A stretch of DNA of 64,000 nt from an uncultured Verrucomicrobiota bacterium (GTDB taxonomy: Bacteria; Verrucomicrobiota; Kiritimatiellia; Kiritimatiellales; Tichowtungiaceae). A model generated the notes under the pieces. It was not told where the DNA came from and did no database searches. It saw only the letters and a list, made by a program, of their open reading frames with translations. This document shows positions 40,029 through 48,462 of the stretch, in pieces (position 1 is the stretch's first letter; each line of letters starts with the position of its first letter). The translations under genes and the position numbers were made by a program. The stretch is from contig CAIKWE010000036.1 of assembly GCA_903831085.1 (NCBI GenBank), positions 1 through 64,000 on the forward strand, read 5' to 3'.

Positions 40029-41420
40029 TTAAAGCTTTTTCAGCTTCGGGCCGGCGGGCGTGTCCTGGACGGTCCAGCCGGCGGCGGCGATGGCGTCGCG
40101 CAGGCGGTCGGCTTCGGCAAAGTTTTTAGCCTTTTTGGCGGCGACGCGCGCTTCGGCCATCTGAATGAGTTCTGCCGGAACTTCGGCGGCGGGCGGCATC
40201 AGGAAGCCGAGGACGCTATCCAGTTTTTTCCAAAGGTTGGAAACGGCCAGCGCGGTTTTTGAAGCCATGGGAAAAGCTTTGTTGCCTTCGTGGACACCGT
40301 CGAACAGTGCGCCGAGCGAACCGGCGATGTTGAGATCGTCGTCGAGTTCTGCGGCAAAACGTTTTTCGAGTTCAACGGCCCAGCCGGGCAGGCTACCCGC
40401 TTTCGTCTCACTGCCAGCAGCATCTTTGACCTTGGCGTAAAACTCGTCGAGGCGGGCGAGGGCGGCGCGCGCGGCGGTCAGCGATTCGAAGGTGAAGTTG
40501 AGTGACTGGCGGTAGTGCGTGCCGAGCAGTTCGTAGCGGATTTCGCGTCCGGTAAAGCCCTTTTCGAGCACCTGCCGCAGCGTGTAGAAGTTTCCGAGCG
40601 ACTTGGACATTTTTTTGCCGTCCACGACGAGGTGGGCGCAGTGCATCCAGTATTTGGCGTACATCTTGCCGTTGGCGCCTTCGCTCTGGGCGATTTCGTC
40701 TTCGTGGTGCGGGAAAATGTTATCCACGCCGCCGGTGTGCAGGTCGAAGGTTTCGCCGAGATATTTCATGCTCATGGCGGAACATTCGATATGCCAGCCG
40801 GGGCGGCCTTTACCCCACGGAGAATCCCAGACGACGTCGCCGTCGTCCGCGTCATAGCTTTTCCAGAGGGCGAAGTCGGCGGCGTTTTCCTTGTCGTACT
40901 CGTCCTGCGCGACGCGCGCGCCGGAGCGCATCCCTTCGCGGTCGAGGTGCGCCAGTTTTCCATACTCCGGAAACTTATCGATCGGGAAATAGACCGAGCC
41001 GTCATCGGATTTGTAAGCCAGTCCTTTGGCAAAAAGCTTTTCGATGATCGCGATCATTTCGGGGATGCAGTCGGTCGCGGCGGGATAAAATTCGGCAGGC
41101 TCAATGTTGAGCGTCTTGAGGTCGTCAAAAAAGGCGTCTTTATATTTCTGCGTGTAGTCGCGCAGAGGAAGGCCGGTTTCGCGTGAGCCGCGGATCGTCT
41201 TGTCGTCCACGTCGGTCAGATTCTGCACCTGAGTTACCGCAAAGCCTTTGTACTTCAGCCAGCGGCGTAGCAGATCCTCGAACATGTAGGCGCGGTAGTT
41301 GCCGATGTGGGCGTAGTTGTAAACCGTCGGGCCGCAGGTGTACATGCGGACGTGGTTGTCTCTCAGCGGAACCAGCTCCTCCTGCGAGCGGGACATCGTG
41401 TTGTAAATCTTAAAGCTCAT
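40029..41420 (-). CDS. cysS: Cysteinyl-tRNA synthetase
   Basis: This class I synthetase has 463 residues: zinc/Cys motif YTCGPTVYNYAHIGNYRAY (HIGH variant), WHIECSAMSMKYLG, DLHTGGVDNIFPHHEDEIAQSE and KMSKSLGNFYTL. The C-terminal anticodon-binding helices include EARVAAKKAKNFAEADRLRDAI. Two dispersed palindromes read SNLWK and FPEYGK. Its stop codon lies in an iterated repeat. Confidence 0.97.
   Translation of the reverse strand: MSFKIYNTMSRSQEELVPLRDNHVRMYTCGPTVYNYAHIGNYRAYMFEDLLRRWLKYKGFAVTQVQNLTDVDDKTIRGSRETGLPLRDYTQKYKDAFFDDLKTLNIEPAEFYPAATDCIPEMIAIIEKLFAKGLAYKSDDGSVYFPIDKFPEYGKLAHLDREGMRSGARVAQDEYDKENAADFALWKSYDADDGDVVWDSPWGKGRPGWHIECSAMSMKYLGETFDLHTGGVDNIFPHHEDEIAQSEGANGKMYAKYWMHCAHLVVDGKKMSKSLGNFYTLRQVLEKGFTGREIRYELLGTHYRQSLNFTFESLTAARAALARLDEFYAKVKDAAGSETKAGSLPGWAVELEKRFAAELDDDLNIAGSLGALFDGVHEGNKAFPMASKTALAVSNLWKKLDSVLGFLMPPAAEVPAELIQMAEARVAAKKAKNFAEADRLRDAIAAAGWTVQDTPAGPKLKKL
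40227..40243. repeat. Exact TTTCCAA-AGG-TTGGAAA palindrome
   Basis: A perfect copy in cysS; the minus-strand reading is SNLWK. Confidence 0.88.
40957..40973. repeat. Diverged TTTCCAA-type palindrome
   Basis: TTTCCAT-ACT-CCGGAAA in cysS, reading FPEYGK; two mismatches to the consensus. Confidence 0.5.
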
Positions 41421-41489
41421 AGGCGGGCTATGTTACTTTATTTGAGTTTTGTGGCAAGCCTTCGCCGTATTGGACAGAGCAACTGCAAT

Positions 41490-41570
41490 GGCCATAAAAA
41501 ACACAAAAAGGCACCAGAAGGAATAAAGTGAAGCTGGTCTTTTCGTGGTTTCTTGTGTTTTTTGTGGCTA
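41490..41570. repeat. Long imperfect inverted repeat between cysS and mpl
   Basis: GGCCATAAAAAACACAAAAAGGCACCAGAAG opposes CTTTTCGTGGTTTCTTGTGTTTTTTGTGGCTA, giving a long imperfect hairpin. Its right end supplies the stop codon of the Mur ligase gene. Confidence 0.75.
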
Positions 41571-42863
41571 ATGAATCTTCGCGGCCAGCCGTTTTGCGAA
41601 GAGCGGTAACTCGGGATCGCGGGCGCCCATGCCAAGCACTGGCAGACCTTCTGCGAGCAGTTGTTTTTCCAAGGTTTGAAAATCTTCGACAAACTCCGCC
41701 GGAACACCGGCGGCTTTCAGCCGTTCGACAAACTGTTCCGAGGTGATTTTAATATTCACGGTTCCGCCCGCGAAATAGACCGGCAGGATGAAGAGCTTGT
41801 CTTGCGGACGTTTTTTCCAATGGCTGGAAAAAATTTCAACTAGACCGTCGGCCAGTTGGAAAAGCGGGGTGTAGCCGTGCGGACGCCAGTAGGCCGAGAA
41901 GGCCGGAAACTCTGCGGAAGCCGCTTCGAGCGCGGCGGCGATTTTAACCGGGCTGTGCGCGAAGTCATCAATCACTTTCGGGCCGACGCGTTCCAAACGC
42001 CGTTCAATGCCTTTGAAGCTACCGACGGCAGCCTTACATTTTTCTATGTCCAGGTTAAGAGCCTTGCAGAGCGTCAGCGCATTGTTGACGTTCTCGATGT
42101 TGTGTTTGCCCAAAAGGGGATTTGGACAGGTAAACGGTTCAAAGTTTTTAATCACGACACCCGACACTTGACACTCAAATTGTGAAAACAATTTGTGGAG
42201 TTCGGAGAGTTCAAAATGATCTTCGGCGATGTTGGTGATGACGGCGTGGTGCGGATGAAACTTCAGGAACGAGCGGTCGCTTTCGTCGGCCTCGATGATC
42301 CACGGCCCGGTTCCGTATCTCACGTTGCCCAGAGAGTGGCAGCGGCATCCCTGCCGCTGATTGCAGAGGCTGGAAGCCTCTGCCACATTATTGCTCTTCC
42401 AATTCAAAACCGGTGCGCCGCAATAAACCGTCGGATCTTTTTCCAAACATTGGAAAATCCAGCCGAGCAGTCCCGTGACAGTGGATTTTCCGGCGGTTCC
42501 GGCGACGGCGATCACTTCCTTGCCTTCGCAGAGTTTCGCCAACATGTCGGCGCGGTGGAGCAGGGGAATGTTCAGGGCCTTGGCTTTCTGGATGTCCGGA
42601 TTGTCGGATTCGATGGCGGTGCTGTAGACCACGAAGTCAGTGTCGGCGGTAATGCCGGAGCCGTCCTGTGGCAAAATCTCGATACCGAGATTTTTTAGAG
42701 ATTGCCTGCCGCTTGCGAGCATAAGCTCGCGACGCGGGGAGATTCCAAAGGCTTCTGCCCGGTCAGAGCCGGAAACGGAATATCCGGCGTGTGCGGCCAG
42801 TTGCGCGACGCCGTTCATTCCCGTTCCGCCGATGCCGATGACATGGATTTTTTTGCCGTTCAT
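41568..42863 (-). CDS. mpl: Mpl/MurC-like Mur ligase riddled with repeats
   Basis: Start MNGKKIHVIGIGGTGMNGVAQL (42863; the track uses GTG 7 codons earlier), 431 residues. Mur-ligase motifs: SGSDR, VVYSTAIESDNPD, P-loop AVAGTAGKSTVTGLLGWI, IIEADESDRSFLKFHPHHAVITNIAEDHFEL, GKHNIENVNNAL and DDFAHSPVKIAAAL. It is most like Mpl/MurC paralogues, which attach L-Ala or recycle murein tripeptide to UDP-MurNAc; it is distinct from murC at 18.2 kb. Two in-frame palindromic insertions (42702-42745 and 42336-42386) and three dispersed palindromes (FQCLE, SSHWK, FQTLEK) lie in it. Confidence 0.85.
   Translation of the reverse strand: MNGKKIHVIGIGGTGMNGVAQLAAHAGYSVSGSDRAEAFGISPRRELMLASGRQSLKNLGIEILPQDGSGITADTDFVVYSTAIESDNPDIQKAKALNIPLLHRADMLAKLCEGKEVIAVAGTAGKSTVTGLLGWIFQCLEKDPTVYCGAPVLNWKSNNVAEASSLCNQRQGCRCHSLGNVRYGTGPWIIEADESDRSFLKFHPHHAVITNIAEDHFELSELHKLFSQFECQVSGVVIKNFEPFTCPNPLLGKHNIENVNNALTLCKALNLDIEKCKAAVGSFKGIERRLERVGPKVIDDFAHSPVKIAAALEAASAEFPAFSAYWRPHGYTPLFQLADGLVEIFSSHWKKRPQDKLFILPVYFAGGTVNIKITSEQFVERLKAAGVPAEFVEDFQTLEKQLLAEGLPVLGMGARDPELPLFAKRLAAKIH
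41666..41682. repeat. TTTCCAA-type palindrome
   Basis: TTTCCAA-GGT-TTGAAAA in mpl; the minus-strand reading is FQTLEK. Confidence 0.65.
41814..41830. repeat. TTTCCAA-type palindrome
   Basis: TTTCCAA-TGG-CTGGAAA in mpl, reading SSHWK; flanking T6/A6 runs extend the symmetry. Confidence 0.8.
42336..42386. repeat. 51-bp nested palindrome inserted in mpl
   Basis: GTGGCAGCGGCATCCCTGCCGCTG...GCAGAGGCTGGAAGCCTCTGCCAC: outer GTGGCAG/CTGCCAC arms enclose two inner hairpins. It adds about 17 codons between GAPVLNW and LGNVRYGTGPW. Confidence 0.82.
42440..42456. repeat. Exact TTTCCAA-ACA-TTGGAAA palindrome
   Basis: A perfect copy in mpl just after the P-loop helix, reading FQCLE on the minus strand. 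Confidence 0.9.
42702..42745. repeat. Second palindromic insertion in mpl
   Basis: This GC-rich segment contains the inverted repeat GCGAGC-ATAA-GCTCGC. It encodes FGISPRRELMLASGRQS between SGSDR and the GIEILPQDGSG strand, where related ligases are usually shorter. Boundaries are approximate. Confidence 0.55.
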
Positions 42864-42880
42864 GTGGAAGAGAGTATTAC

Positions 42881-42961
42881 CCACGAATCACACGAATCAC
42901 ACGAAAAATCAGAACGGGAGGCGAAGAGTTTTTTGACAGGATCAACAGGATGTCAGGATGA
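42881..42961. repeat. Two tandem-word repeats upstream of mpl
   Basis: CACGAATCACACGAATCACACGAA (9-nt unit) at about 42882-42905, and GACAGGATCAACAGGATGTCAGGATG (AGGAT-type words) at about 42934-42961. No promoter is evident. Confidence 0.7.
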
Positions 42962-42984
42962 GGCTGGTTGAACGATCGGCCTCT

Positions 42985-43455
42985 CTATGGTTCCAGTTTC
43001 CCGACCGTGATGTACGGATCAATTCCCATCTTCTTCCAGAACGCGAGCGCAGTGTTGTTTTGAGTCGTGATTCTGACGTCCACGAACTTCATGCCTTTCT
43101 CGCGGAAGAACTCCAGCGCACGGTCTACCAGTTCGCGGGCGACACCTTGACGCCGGAATGGCTCCGACACAAACAAGTCCCAAATCTGACCTTGTTGCGG
43201 AATCACGAAGCATGGCGGACGCTTCAGGATTGAGCCGTGAAGGAACCCGACGACGTACCCGTTGGACTCAGCGAGAAGCAGCAGGTCGGAGGGTTCGTTC
43301 GGGAGCTTGCGGAGATGGTCGGAAAAGTCGATGGCAGCCCTGTCGCTGATCTCAAAACACGGGCTGTATTGAAGATGGTAGCGGAGCAACTCCTGCCAGA
43401 GTTGCGCCACCTGGTCCGCGTCATCTGGGATCGCCTTGCGAATGGTCACTTTCAT
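42985..43455 (-). CDS. GNAT-family N-acetyltransferase
   Basis: This 156-residue protein has the GNAT layout: MKVTIRKAIPDDADQVAQLWQELL, YVVGFLHGSIL, acetyl-CoA motif A IWDLFVSEPFRRQGVARELVDRAL and the closing TTQNNTALAFWKKMGI. The acceptor is unknown. It runs alone between mpl and birA on the reverse strand. Confidence 0.92.
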   Translation of the reverse strand: MKVTIRKAIPDDADQVAQLWQELLRYHLQYSPCFEISDRAAIDFSDHLRKLPNEPSDLLLLAESNGYVVGFLHGSILKRPPCFVIPQQGQIWDLFVSEPFRRQGVARELVDRALEFFREKGMKFVDVRITTQNNTALAFWKKMGIDPYITVGKLEP

Positions 43456-43623
43456 CTTTCTCTCCAGGCCAACAGTGTCATTAGCTCTTCTTTAGTTTTT
43501 AACGGGTTAATTTGCGAATGCCGTGAATGTAGTGCTGCGGTTCAATGATGAAAAGCCGGAAACATGATTGATCTCCGATTTTTCTGATGGTCGTTTTCTG
43601 TCAAAACAGGCATACATTTCTCA

Positions 43624-44367
43624 GTGAAATTTTATCTCCAGTGGTACGCGCGGCTTCCATCCACCAACACCTTTCTCAAGGAGCGGCTGGCGGTGGAGAG
43701 CAATCTGCCATCCGGCAAGGTGATTGCGGCGCGCGAGCAGACGCAGGGTCGAGGACGGCTTGATCGTGAATGGGTTTCTTCAACCGGCGAAAACCTGACG
43801 TTTTCCATTTTCCTGCGCGGAAGTTATGATCGCCGTAAACTGCCCGCCGCTTCGATGGCCGCGGCGGTCGCCGTGGCTGAACTGCTCGAAGCGGAAGGAT
43901 TGAAGCCGTCGCTGAAATGGCCGAACGATGTGCTGGTGAACGGTAAAAAAATCTGCGGGATTCTTTCCGAGGGAATATCCGGCGGCGTGATTATCGGCAT
44001 CGGACTGAACGTCAATATGCAGAACGCAGAACACATTGATCAGCCAGCGACCTCCATTCTGATGGAAGCCGGCAAACGGCGCGACATCGATGAGTTGCTT
44101 GGAAAACTGCTGAAGCGGCTTTCTGTCCGGCTCGACGAATGGGCGGCGGGCGGATTTTTCGCGATCCGGAAGAACTGGGAGGCAAAAGTCCCCGCCTTCG
44201 CCAAGGCTTCGGCGGGCGAGCCAGATATCGGGAAAATGGTCACTGTGCGCGACGGCGGCACGGCTCATAAAGGAGTTCTGGCTGGTTTCGGGCCGGATGG
44301 GGAACTGCTGTTGCGGGCGGACGACGGGACGGTTTTATCCATTTGGGCGGGCGACTTGTCCTCTTAG
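43624..44367 (+). CDS. birA: Biotin-protein ligase (BirA, no HTH)
   Basis: A GTG start and 247 residues; the catalytic domain lacks the N-terminal repressor HTH. It has LPSTNTFLKE, AREQTQGRGRLDREWVSSTGENL (biotinoyl-AMP loop), LKWPNDVLVNGKKICGILSE and GIGLNVN. The C-terminal SH3-like part begins at GKMVTVRDGG. Just before it lies PAFAKASAGEP, encoded by an inserted palindrome (44190-44216). It would biotinylate AccB for the carboxylase that includes the AccD encoded at 15.1 kb. Confidence 0.94.
   Translation: MKFYLQWYARLPSTNTFLKERLAVESNLPSGKVIAAREQTQGRGRLDREWVSSTGENLTFSIFLRGSYDRRKLPAASMAAAVAVAELLEAEGLKPSLKWPNDVLVNGKKICGILSEGISGGVIIGIGLNVNMQNAEHIDQPATSILMEAGKRRDIDELLGKLLKRLSVRLDEWAAGGFFAIRKNWEAKVPAFAKASAGEPDIGKMVTVRDGGTAHKGVLAGFGPDGELLLRADDGTVLSIWAGDLSS
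44190..44216. repeat. 27-bp palindromic element inserted in birA
   Basis: CCCCGCCTTCGCCAAGGCTTCGGCGGG is inserted in frame at the domain junction of birA and reads PAFAKASAG. Confidence 0.82.
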
Positions 44368-44442
44368 TCCTTTTCAGCCCGTTTTCCTTCAGCTATCATG
44401 CCGCCTTTCTTAGGCAATTTGTTCAGATAACGCGGAGGAAAA

Positions 44443-45843
44443 ATGAGCGGATTCTTCGGAGCGACGTTGAAACGGGACAGTGTGCTGGATGTGTTTTACG
44501 GAACCGACTATCACTCTCATTTGGGAACGCAGCGCGGCGGTATGGCGGCGCTGGATGCTGACGGCGGATTCACCCGCTACATTCACGATATCCGCAACGC
44601 CCAGTTTCGCTCCAAGTTTGAAGATGATCTGCCGAAGATGAGCGGCAACAGCGCGATCGGCATCATCAGCGACTACGAAGATCAGCCGTTGATCATTAAC
44701 TCCCGTCACGGGCGCTACGCGATTGTCACCGTCGGTGTGGTGCATAATGCCGCCGCGCTTGAGGCGGAGGCCTGCGCATCCGGCGCCCATTTTTCCGAAA
44801 TGAACGGCAATGAGGTCAATCCCACGGAGCTGATCGCCCACCTGATCAATCAGGGCAAGAATTTCACCGACGGTCTCGCGAAAGCGCAGGCGGCCGTTGA
44901 AGGTTCCTCGTCGATTCTGCTGCTCACCAAAGAGGGGATTTACGCGGCGCGCGACCGGCTGGGCCGGACGCCTGTGATTGTCGGAAAAAACAAAGACGGC
45001 TATGCGGTCACTTTCGAAACCTGCGCCCTGCCGAATCTGCAGTACACGATTGAGCGCGAACTCGGCCCCGGCGAAATTGTCCGCCTGACCGCCAATGGCG
45101 TGGAGCGGATGAAGTGCCCCGGCGATTGCATGAGGATCTGTTCGTTCCTTTGGGTGTATTACGGCTATCCCGCTTCCACCTACGAGGGGCGCAACACCGA
45201 AGATGTCCGCAACGAATGCGGGCGTATGCTCGCCCGGCGCGATGATGTTGAAGCCGACAGTGTGTGCGGCATCCCTGACTCCGGCACCGCCCACGCCCTC
45301 GGCTATGCGGAAGAATCCGGCATACCGCACCGGCGGCCATTTGTGAAATACACACCCACCTGGCCGCGCAGTTTCATGCCGCAGAATCAGCAGGAACGCA
45401 ACCGCGTCGCCAAGATGAAGCTCATTCCCGTGCGTGAACTGATCGAAGGCAAGCGGCTGCTCTTTTGCGAAGATTCCATCGTGCGCGGCACACAGCTGCA
45501 GGACACCATCGAGCGGCTTTACAGTGAATATGGCGCCAAAGAAGTCCACATGCGTCCGGCCTGTCCGCCGCTGGTTTTCGGCTGCAAATATCTGAACTTT
45601 TCCCGTTCGCGCTCCGTCGACGAGCTCGCCACGCGCATCGCAATCAAGGAACTGGAAGGGGAATATGTTCACCTTGATGAGTACGCCGACGACACCACCG
45701 AGCGCTATAAGGCGATGGTGCAGAAAATCTGCGAACGGCTTAACCTGACCTCGCTCCGCTTCCAGACTCTGGATGATTTGATCAAGGCCATCGGCCTGCC
45801 GAAGGAAAAACTCTGCACCTACTGCTGGGACGGAAAGGAGTAA
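44443..45843 (+). CDS. purF: PurF-like amidophosphoribosyltransferase without Cys nucleophile
   Basis: This 466-residue protein has the Ntn-type glutaminase domain and C-terminal PRTase with PRPP loop LLFCEDSIVRGTQLQDTIERL. The N-terminus is MSGFFGATLKRDSV, so the catalytic Cys that follows Met in PurF is Ser here. Bacteroides-type homologues I recall start MGGFFG and also lack it. It may use ammonia or another glutaminase, or it may have a different role. The strong ribosome site GCGGAGG precedes the start. It ends in CTYCWDG, as in this subfamily. Confidence 0.88.
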   Translation: MSGFFGATLKRDSVLDVFYGTDYHSHLGTQRGGMAALDADGGFTRYIHDIRNAQFRSKFEDDLPKMSGNSAIGIISDYEDQPLIINSRHGRYAIVTVGVVHNAAALEAEACASGAHFSEMNGNEVNPTELIAHLINQGKNFTDGLAKAQAAVEGSSSILLLTKEGIYAARDRLGRTPVIVGKNKDGYAVTFETCALPNLQYTIERELGPGEIVRLTANGVERMKCPGDCMRICSFLWVYYGYPASTYEGRNTEDVRNECGRMLARRDDVEADSVCGIPDSGTAHALGYAEESGIPHRRPFVKYTPTWPRSFMPQNQQERNRVAKMKLIPVRELIEGKRLLFCEDSIVRGTQLQDTIERLYSEYGAKEVHMRPACPPLVFGCKYLNFSRSRSVDELATRIAIKELEGEYVHLDEYADDTTERYKAMVQKICERLNLTSLRFQTLDDLIKAIGLPKEKLCTYCWDGKE

Positions 45844-45849
45844 GCCGGT

Positions 45850-46356
45850 ATGAAAAATTTCAAGGAAATCAGTCCGGACGATTTAAATGAAAGCGCAGTT
45901 CGTTTAATCGGCAAAGAGTGGATGCTGATCACAGCCGGAACGATCGGCAAGTGGAACACCATGACCGCCAGCTGGGGCGCGCTGGGGCAACTTTGGCGCA
46001 AGCCGGCGGCGTTTATGTTTATCCGTCCGACCCGCCATACCTTCGAGTTTGCGAACCGCGAGCCTCTTTTCACCCTCTGCTTTTTTGAAGAAAAATACCG
46101 CAAGGCGCTGAGTTTTTGCGGCGAGCATTCGGGACGCGACTGTGACAAGGCCAAAGAAACCGGTCTGACGCCATTTGAAGTCGCGCCGGGAACCGTGGCG
46201 TTTGAAGAGGCCCGCCTGATCCTTGTCTGCCGTAAGCTCTATTTTCAGGATATAAAGCCGGAACAGTTCCTCGATCCGGAGATTGAGATAAATTATCCGA
46301 AGAAGGACTATCACCGCATGTTTGTCGGCGAGGTGCAAAAGGTTCTGCGCCGCTGA
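45850..46356 (+). CDS. Flavin reductase-like FMN-binding protein
   Basis: This 168-residue protein has a split-barrel flavin reductase pattern: KEWMLITAGTIGKWNTMTASWGALGQLWRKPAAFMFIRPTRHTFEF, LFTLCFFEEKYRKALSFCGEHSGRD and ILVCRKLYFQDI. Such proteins bind FMN and reduce it or act in electron transfer. It lies 6 nt after purF and is likely co-transcribed. Confidence 0.9.
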   Translation: MKNFKEISPDDLNESAVRLIGKEWMLITAGTIGKWNTMTASWGALGQLWRKPAAFMFIRPTRHTFEFANREPLFTLCFFEEKYRKALSFCGEHSGRDCDKAKETGLTPFEVAPGTVAFEEARLILVCRKLYFQDIKPEQFLDPEIEINYPKKDYHRMFVGEVQKVLRR

Positions 46357-46435
46357 GTTCCGAGGGTTGGAAAAACTGAGCAAAAAATTTCCAAACATTG
46401 GAAAAAATGGCATATAGGGTTCCGAGGTTTGGAAA
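46357..46435. repeat. Cluster of three TTTCCAA-type palindromes
   Basis: 46357-46373 (GTTCCGA-GGG-TTGGAAA), 46388-46404 (exact TTTCCAA-ACA-TTGGAAA) and 46419-46435 (GTTCCGA-GGT-TTGGAAA). Centre-to-centre spacing is 31 nt for both gaps. They occupy the whole spacer upstream of pyrB. Confidence 0.9.
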
Positions 46436-46447
46436 CAGGGAGGTTGC

Positions 46448-47533
46448 ATGAGCAAAACGGCGGCATTAGACCGGATCGCGTGGGATCAATTCAGCGGATT
46501 AAGCTCTATCGAGAAGGCGCCGTATTTTATCGAAAACGGCCGATCATTCCATGCGCTGGTCGCCCAGCAGTTCAGCCGTCCGATGCTCGAAGATCTCTGC
46601 TCGCTGGCCACCTGTGTGCGGCGCATTGCCAAAACCCGCGAAGGCAGCGCGTTTCTTCAGACTCAGCTGTTTGACCGGCACGCCATGCTTTATTTCGCCC
46701 AGCCCTCGACCCGCACCTATCTTTCGTTTTACTCCGCCTGTCAGATCATCGGCATGAAGACCATGAATGTGCGCGACAGCTCCACCTCCAGCGAAATGAA
46801 AGGTGAGTCGCCGGAGGATTCCGTTCGGACGTTCAGTTCATATGCCGACCTCATCATTATGCGCCATCCGGCGGGCGGCTTCGCCGAGCGCATCGCATGG
46901 ATGCTTTCGAACACCTCGCGCCCCGTGCCGGTCGTCAACGCCGGTTCCGGTAAAGACCAGCATCCGACGCAGGCTCTGCTCGATATCTACACGCTGGCGC
47001 GCAGCTTTGAAAAGACCGGCGGCATTGACGGTAAAAAAATCGCCTTCGTCGGCGACCTGAAACGCGGACGCACCGTCCGTTCGCTGGCGTGGCTGCTCAC
47101 GCAGTACAAAGGCGTCAAAGCCTACTTCGTCGCGCCGCCGGAACTGCAGATCGGCGACGACATTCTCAAGCAGCTCGACGCGGCGGGAATGCCGTATGAA
47201 ATCAGCACCGACTTCGCCAAGGTGATTCCGGAAGTAGACGCCATCTACATGACCCGCATTCAGGATGAGTGGGACGTGGACGGCGAAAGCAGTAAGATCG
47301 ACACATCGGCCTACCACTTCACCAAGGAGCACCTAAAGGTTCTCGGTAAAAACGCCGTCATCATGCATCCGCTGCCGCGCCGCCTCGAAATCGATCCGGC
47401 GGTCGACAGCGACCCGCGCGCCGTTTACTGGCGGCAGGTGCGTAACGGCATGTGGATTCGCGCCGCGCTGATTCTGAGCATCTTCGAGTGCGACGGCGCC
47501 GTGAGCGACTATTGTAAGGAGCGGAAACTATGA
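46448..47533 (+). CDS. pyrB: Aspartate carbamoyltransferase-like protein
   Basis: This 361-residue protein is longer than the usual ~310. Carbamoyl-phosphate motif [62 protein letters not shown] and [20 protein letters not shown] are all ATCase features. The extra ~40 N-terminal residues precede the first core helix. It would make carbamoyl-aspartate for pyrimidines. It overlaps argF by 4 bp and has a palindrome cluster upstream. Confidence 0.9.
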   Translation: MSKTAALDRIAWDQFSGLSSIEKAPYFIENGRSFHALVAQQFSRPMLEDLCSLATCVRRIAKTREGSAFLQTQLFDRHAMLYFAQPSTRTYLSFYSACQIIGMKTMNVRDSSTSSEMKGESPEDSVRTFSSYADLIIMRHPAGGFAERIAWMLSNTSRPVPVVNAGSGKDQHPTQALLDIYTLARSFEKTGGIDGKKIAFVGDLKRGRTVRSLAWLLTQYKGVKAYFVAPPELQIGDDILKQLDAAGMPYEISTDFAKVIPEVDAIYMTRIQDEWDVDGESSKIDTSAYHFTKEHLKVLGKNAVIMHPLPRRLEIDPAVDSDPRAVYWRQVRNGMWIRAALILSIFECDGAVSDYCKERKL

Positions 47534-48456
47534 AACACCTGATCTCTCTCAAAGACTGGAGCGCAGAGGAAATCCTCGGCGTGCTGGCGCTGGCCGCCAA
47601 GGTGAAAGCCCGTCCGGACAAATACCGTAAGGCGCTGCGGCAAAAAACCCTGCTGATGATTTTTGAAAAGCCGAGCCTGCGCACCCGGCTGTCGTTTGAG
47701 ATCGGTATGACCCAGCTCGGCGGACACGCCATTTATTATGACATGAGCACCTCGCCGATGAGCGGCGGCAAGGAAACTATCGAAGATTCCATCAAAGTGA
47801 TGAGCCGTATGTGCGATATCGTCATGGCGCGTCTGTTTCGCCATGAAGACATTCTCGAAATGGCCGAATACGCCACGATCCCGGTGATCAACGCGCTCAC
47901 GGATGAAGGTCATCCCTGCCAGATCCTGGCTGACCTTCAGACGATTCAGGAAAAGAAGGGCACGCTCAAAGGACTCAAGCTGGCTTATCTCGGCGATGGC
48001 TTCAACAACGTCACCCATTCGCTCATGCAGGGCTGCACCAAACTGGGTATCCATATCAGCGTCGGCTCGCCCGAAGAACAGATGCCTGCCGTCGAAGTCA
48101 CGGAACTGTGTTCGCAGTTCGCTCAGGAATCAGGCTGTGAACTGGTCGTCACCGACGATCCGGTCGAAGCCATCAAAGATGCCGACATTGTCTATACCGA
48201 CTCGTGGATGAGCTACCACATTCCGAAAGACGAAGAGGCCGCGCGCGTCAAACTCTTCACCCCGTATCAGGTGAACGCGGCGCTGATGAAAAACGCCAAG
48301 CCGGACGCCATTTTTATGAACTGCCTGCCCGCACTGCGCGGTGCCGAGCAGACCGCCGAAGTCATCGACGGCCCGCAATCGGTCGTCTTCGACGAAGCCG
48401 AAAACCGGCTCCACGCCCAGAAAGCCGTCATGCTCACGCTCTGCGGCGCGGTTTGA
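47530..48456 (+). CDS. argF: Ornithine carbamoyltransferase-like protein
   Basis: This 308-residue protein has carbamoyl-phosphate motif FEKPSLRTRLSFE, ARLFRHEDI, NALTDEGHPCQILADLQTI, YLGDGFNNVTHSLM and a C-terminal DEAENRLHAQKAVML. Two ornithine-site signatures differ from standard OTCase: SMG is replaced in DSWMSYHIP, and HCLP is NCLPALRG. It may be an OTCase subgroup or use a related amine. It is coupled to pyrB, so both carbamoyl-phosphate users are co-transcribed. Confidence 0.82.
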   Translation: MKHLISLKDWSAEEILGVLALAAKVKARPDKYRKALRQKTLLMIFEKPSLRTRLSFEIGMTQLGGHAIYYDMSTSPMSGGKETIEDSIKVMSRMCDIVMARLFRHEDILEMAEYATIPVINALTDEGHPCQILADLQTIQEKKGTLKGLKLAYLGDGFNNVTHSLMQGCTKLGIHISVGSPEEQMPAVEVTELCSQFAQESGCELVVTDDPVEAIKDADIVYTDSWMSYHIPKDEEAARVKLFTPYQVNAALMKNAKPDAIFMNCLPALRGAEQTAEVIDGPQSVVFDEAENRLHAQKAVMLTLCGAV

Positions 48457-48462
48457 GAATTT

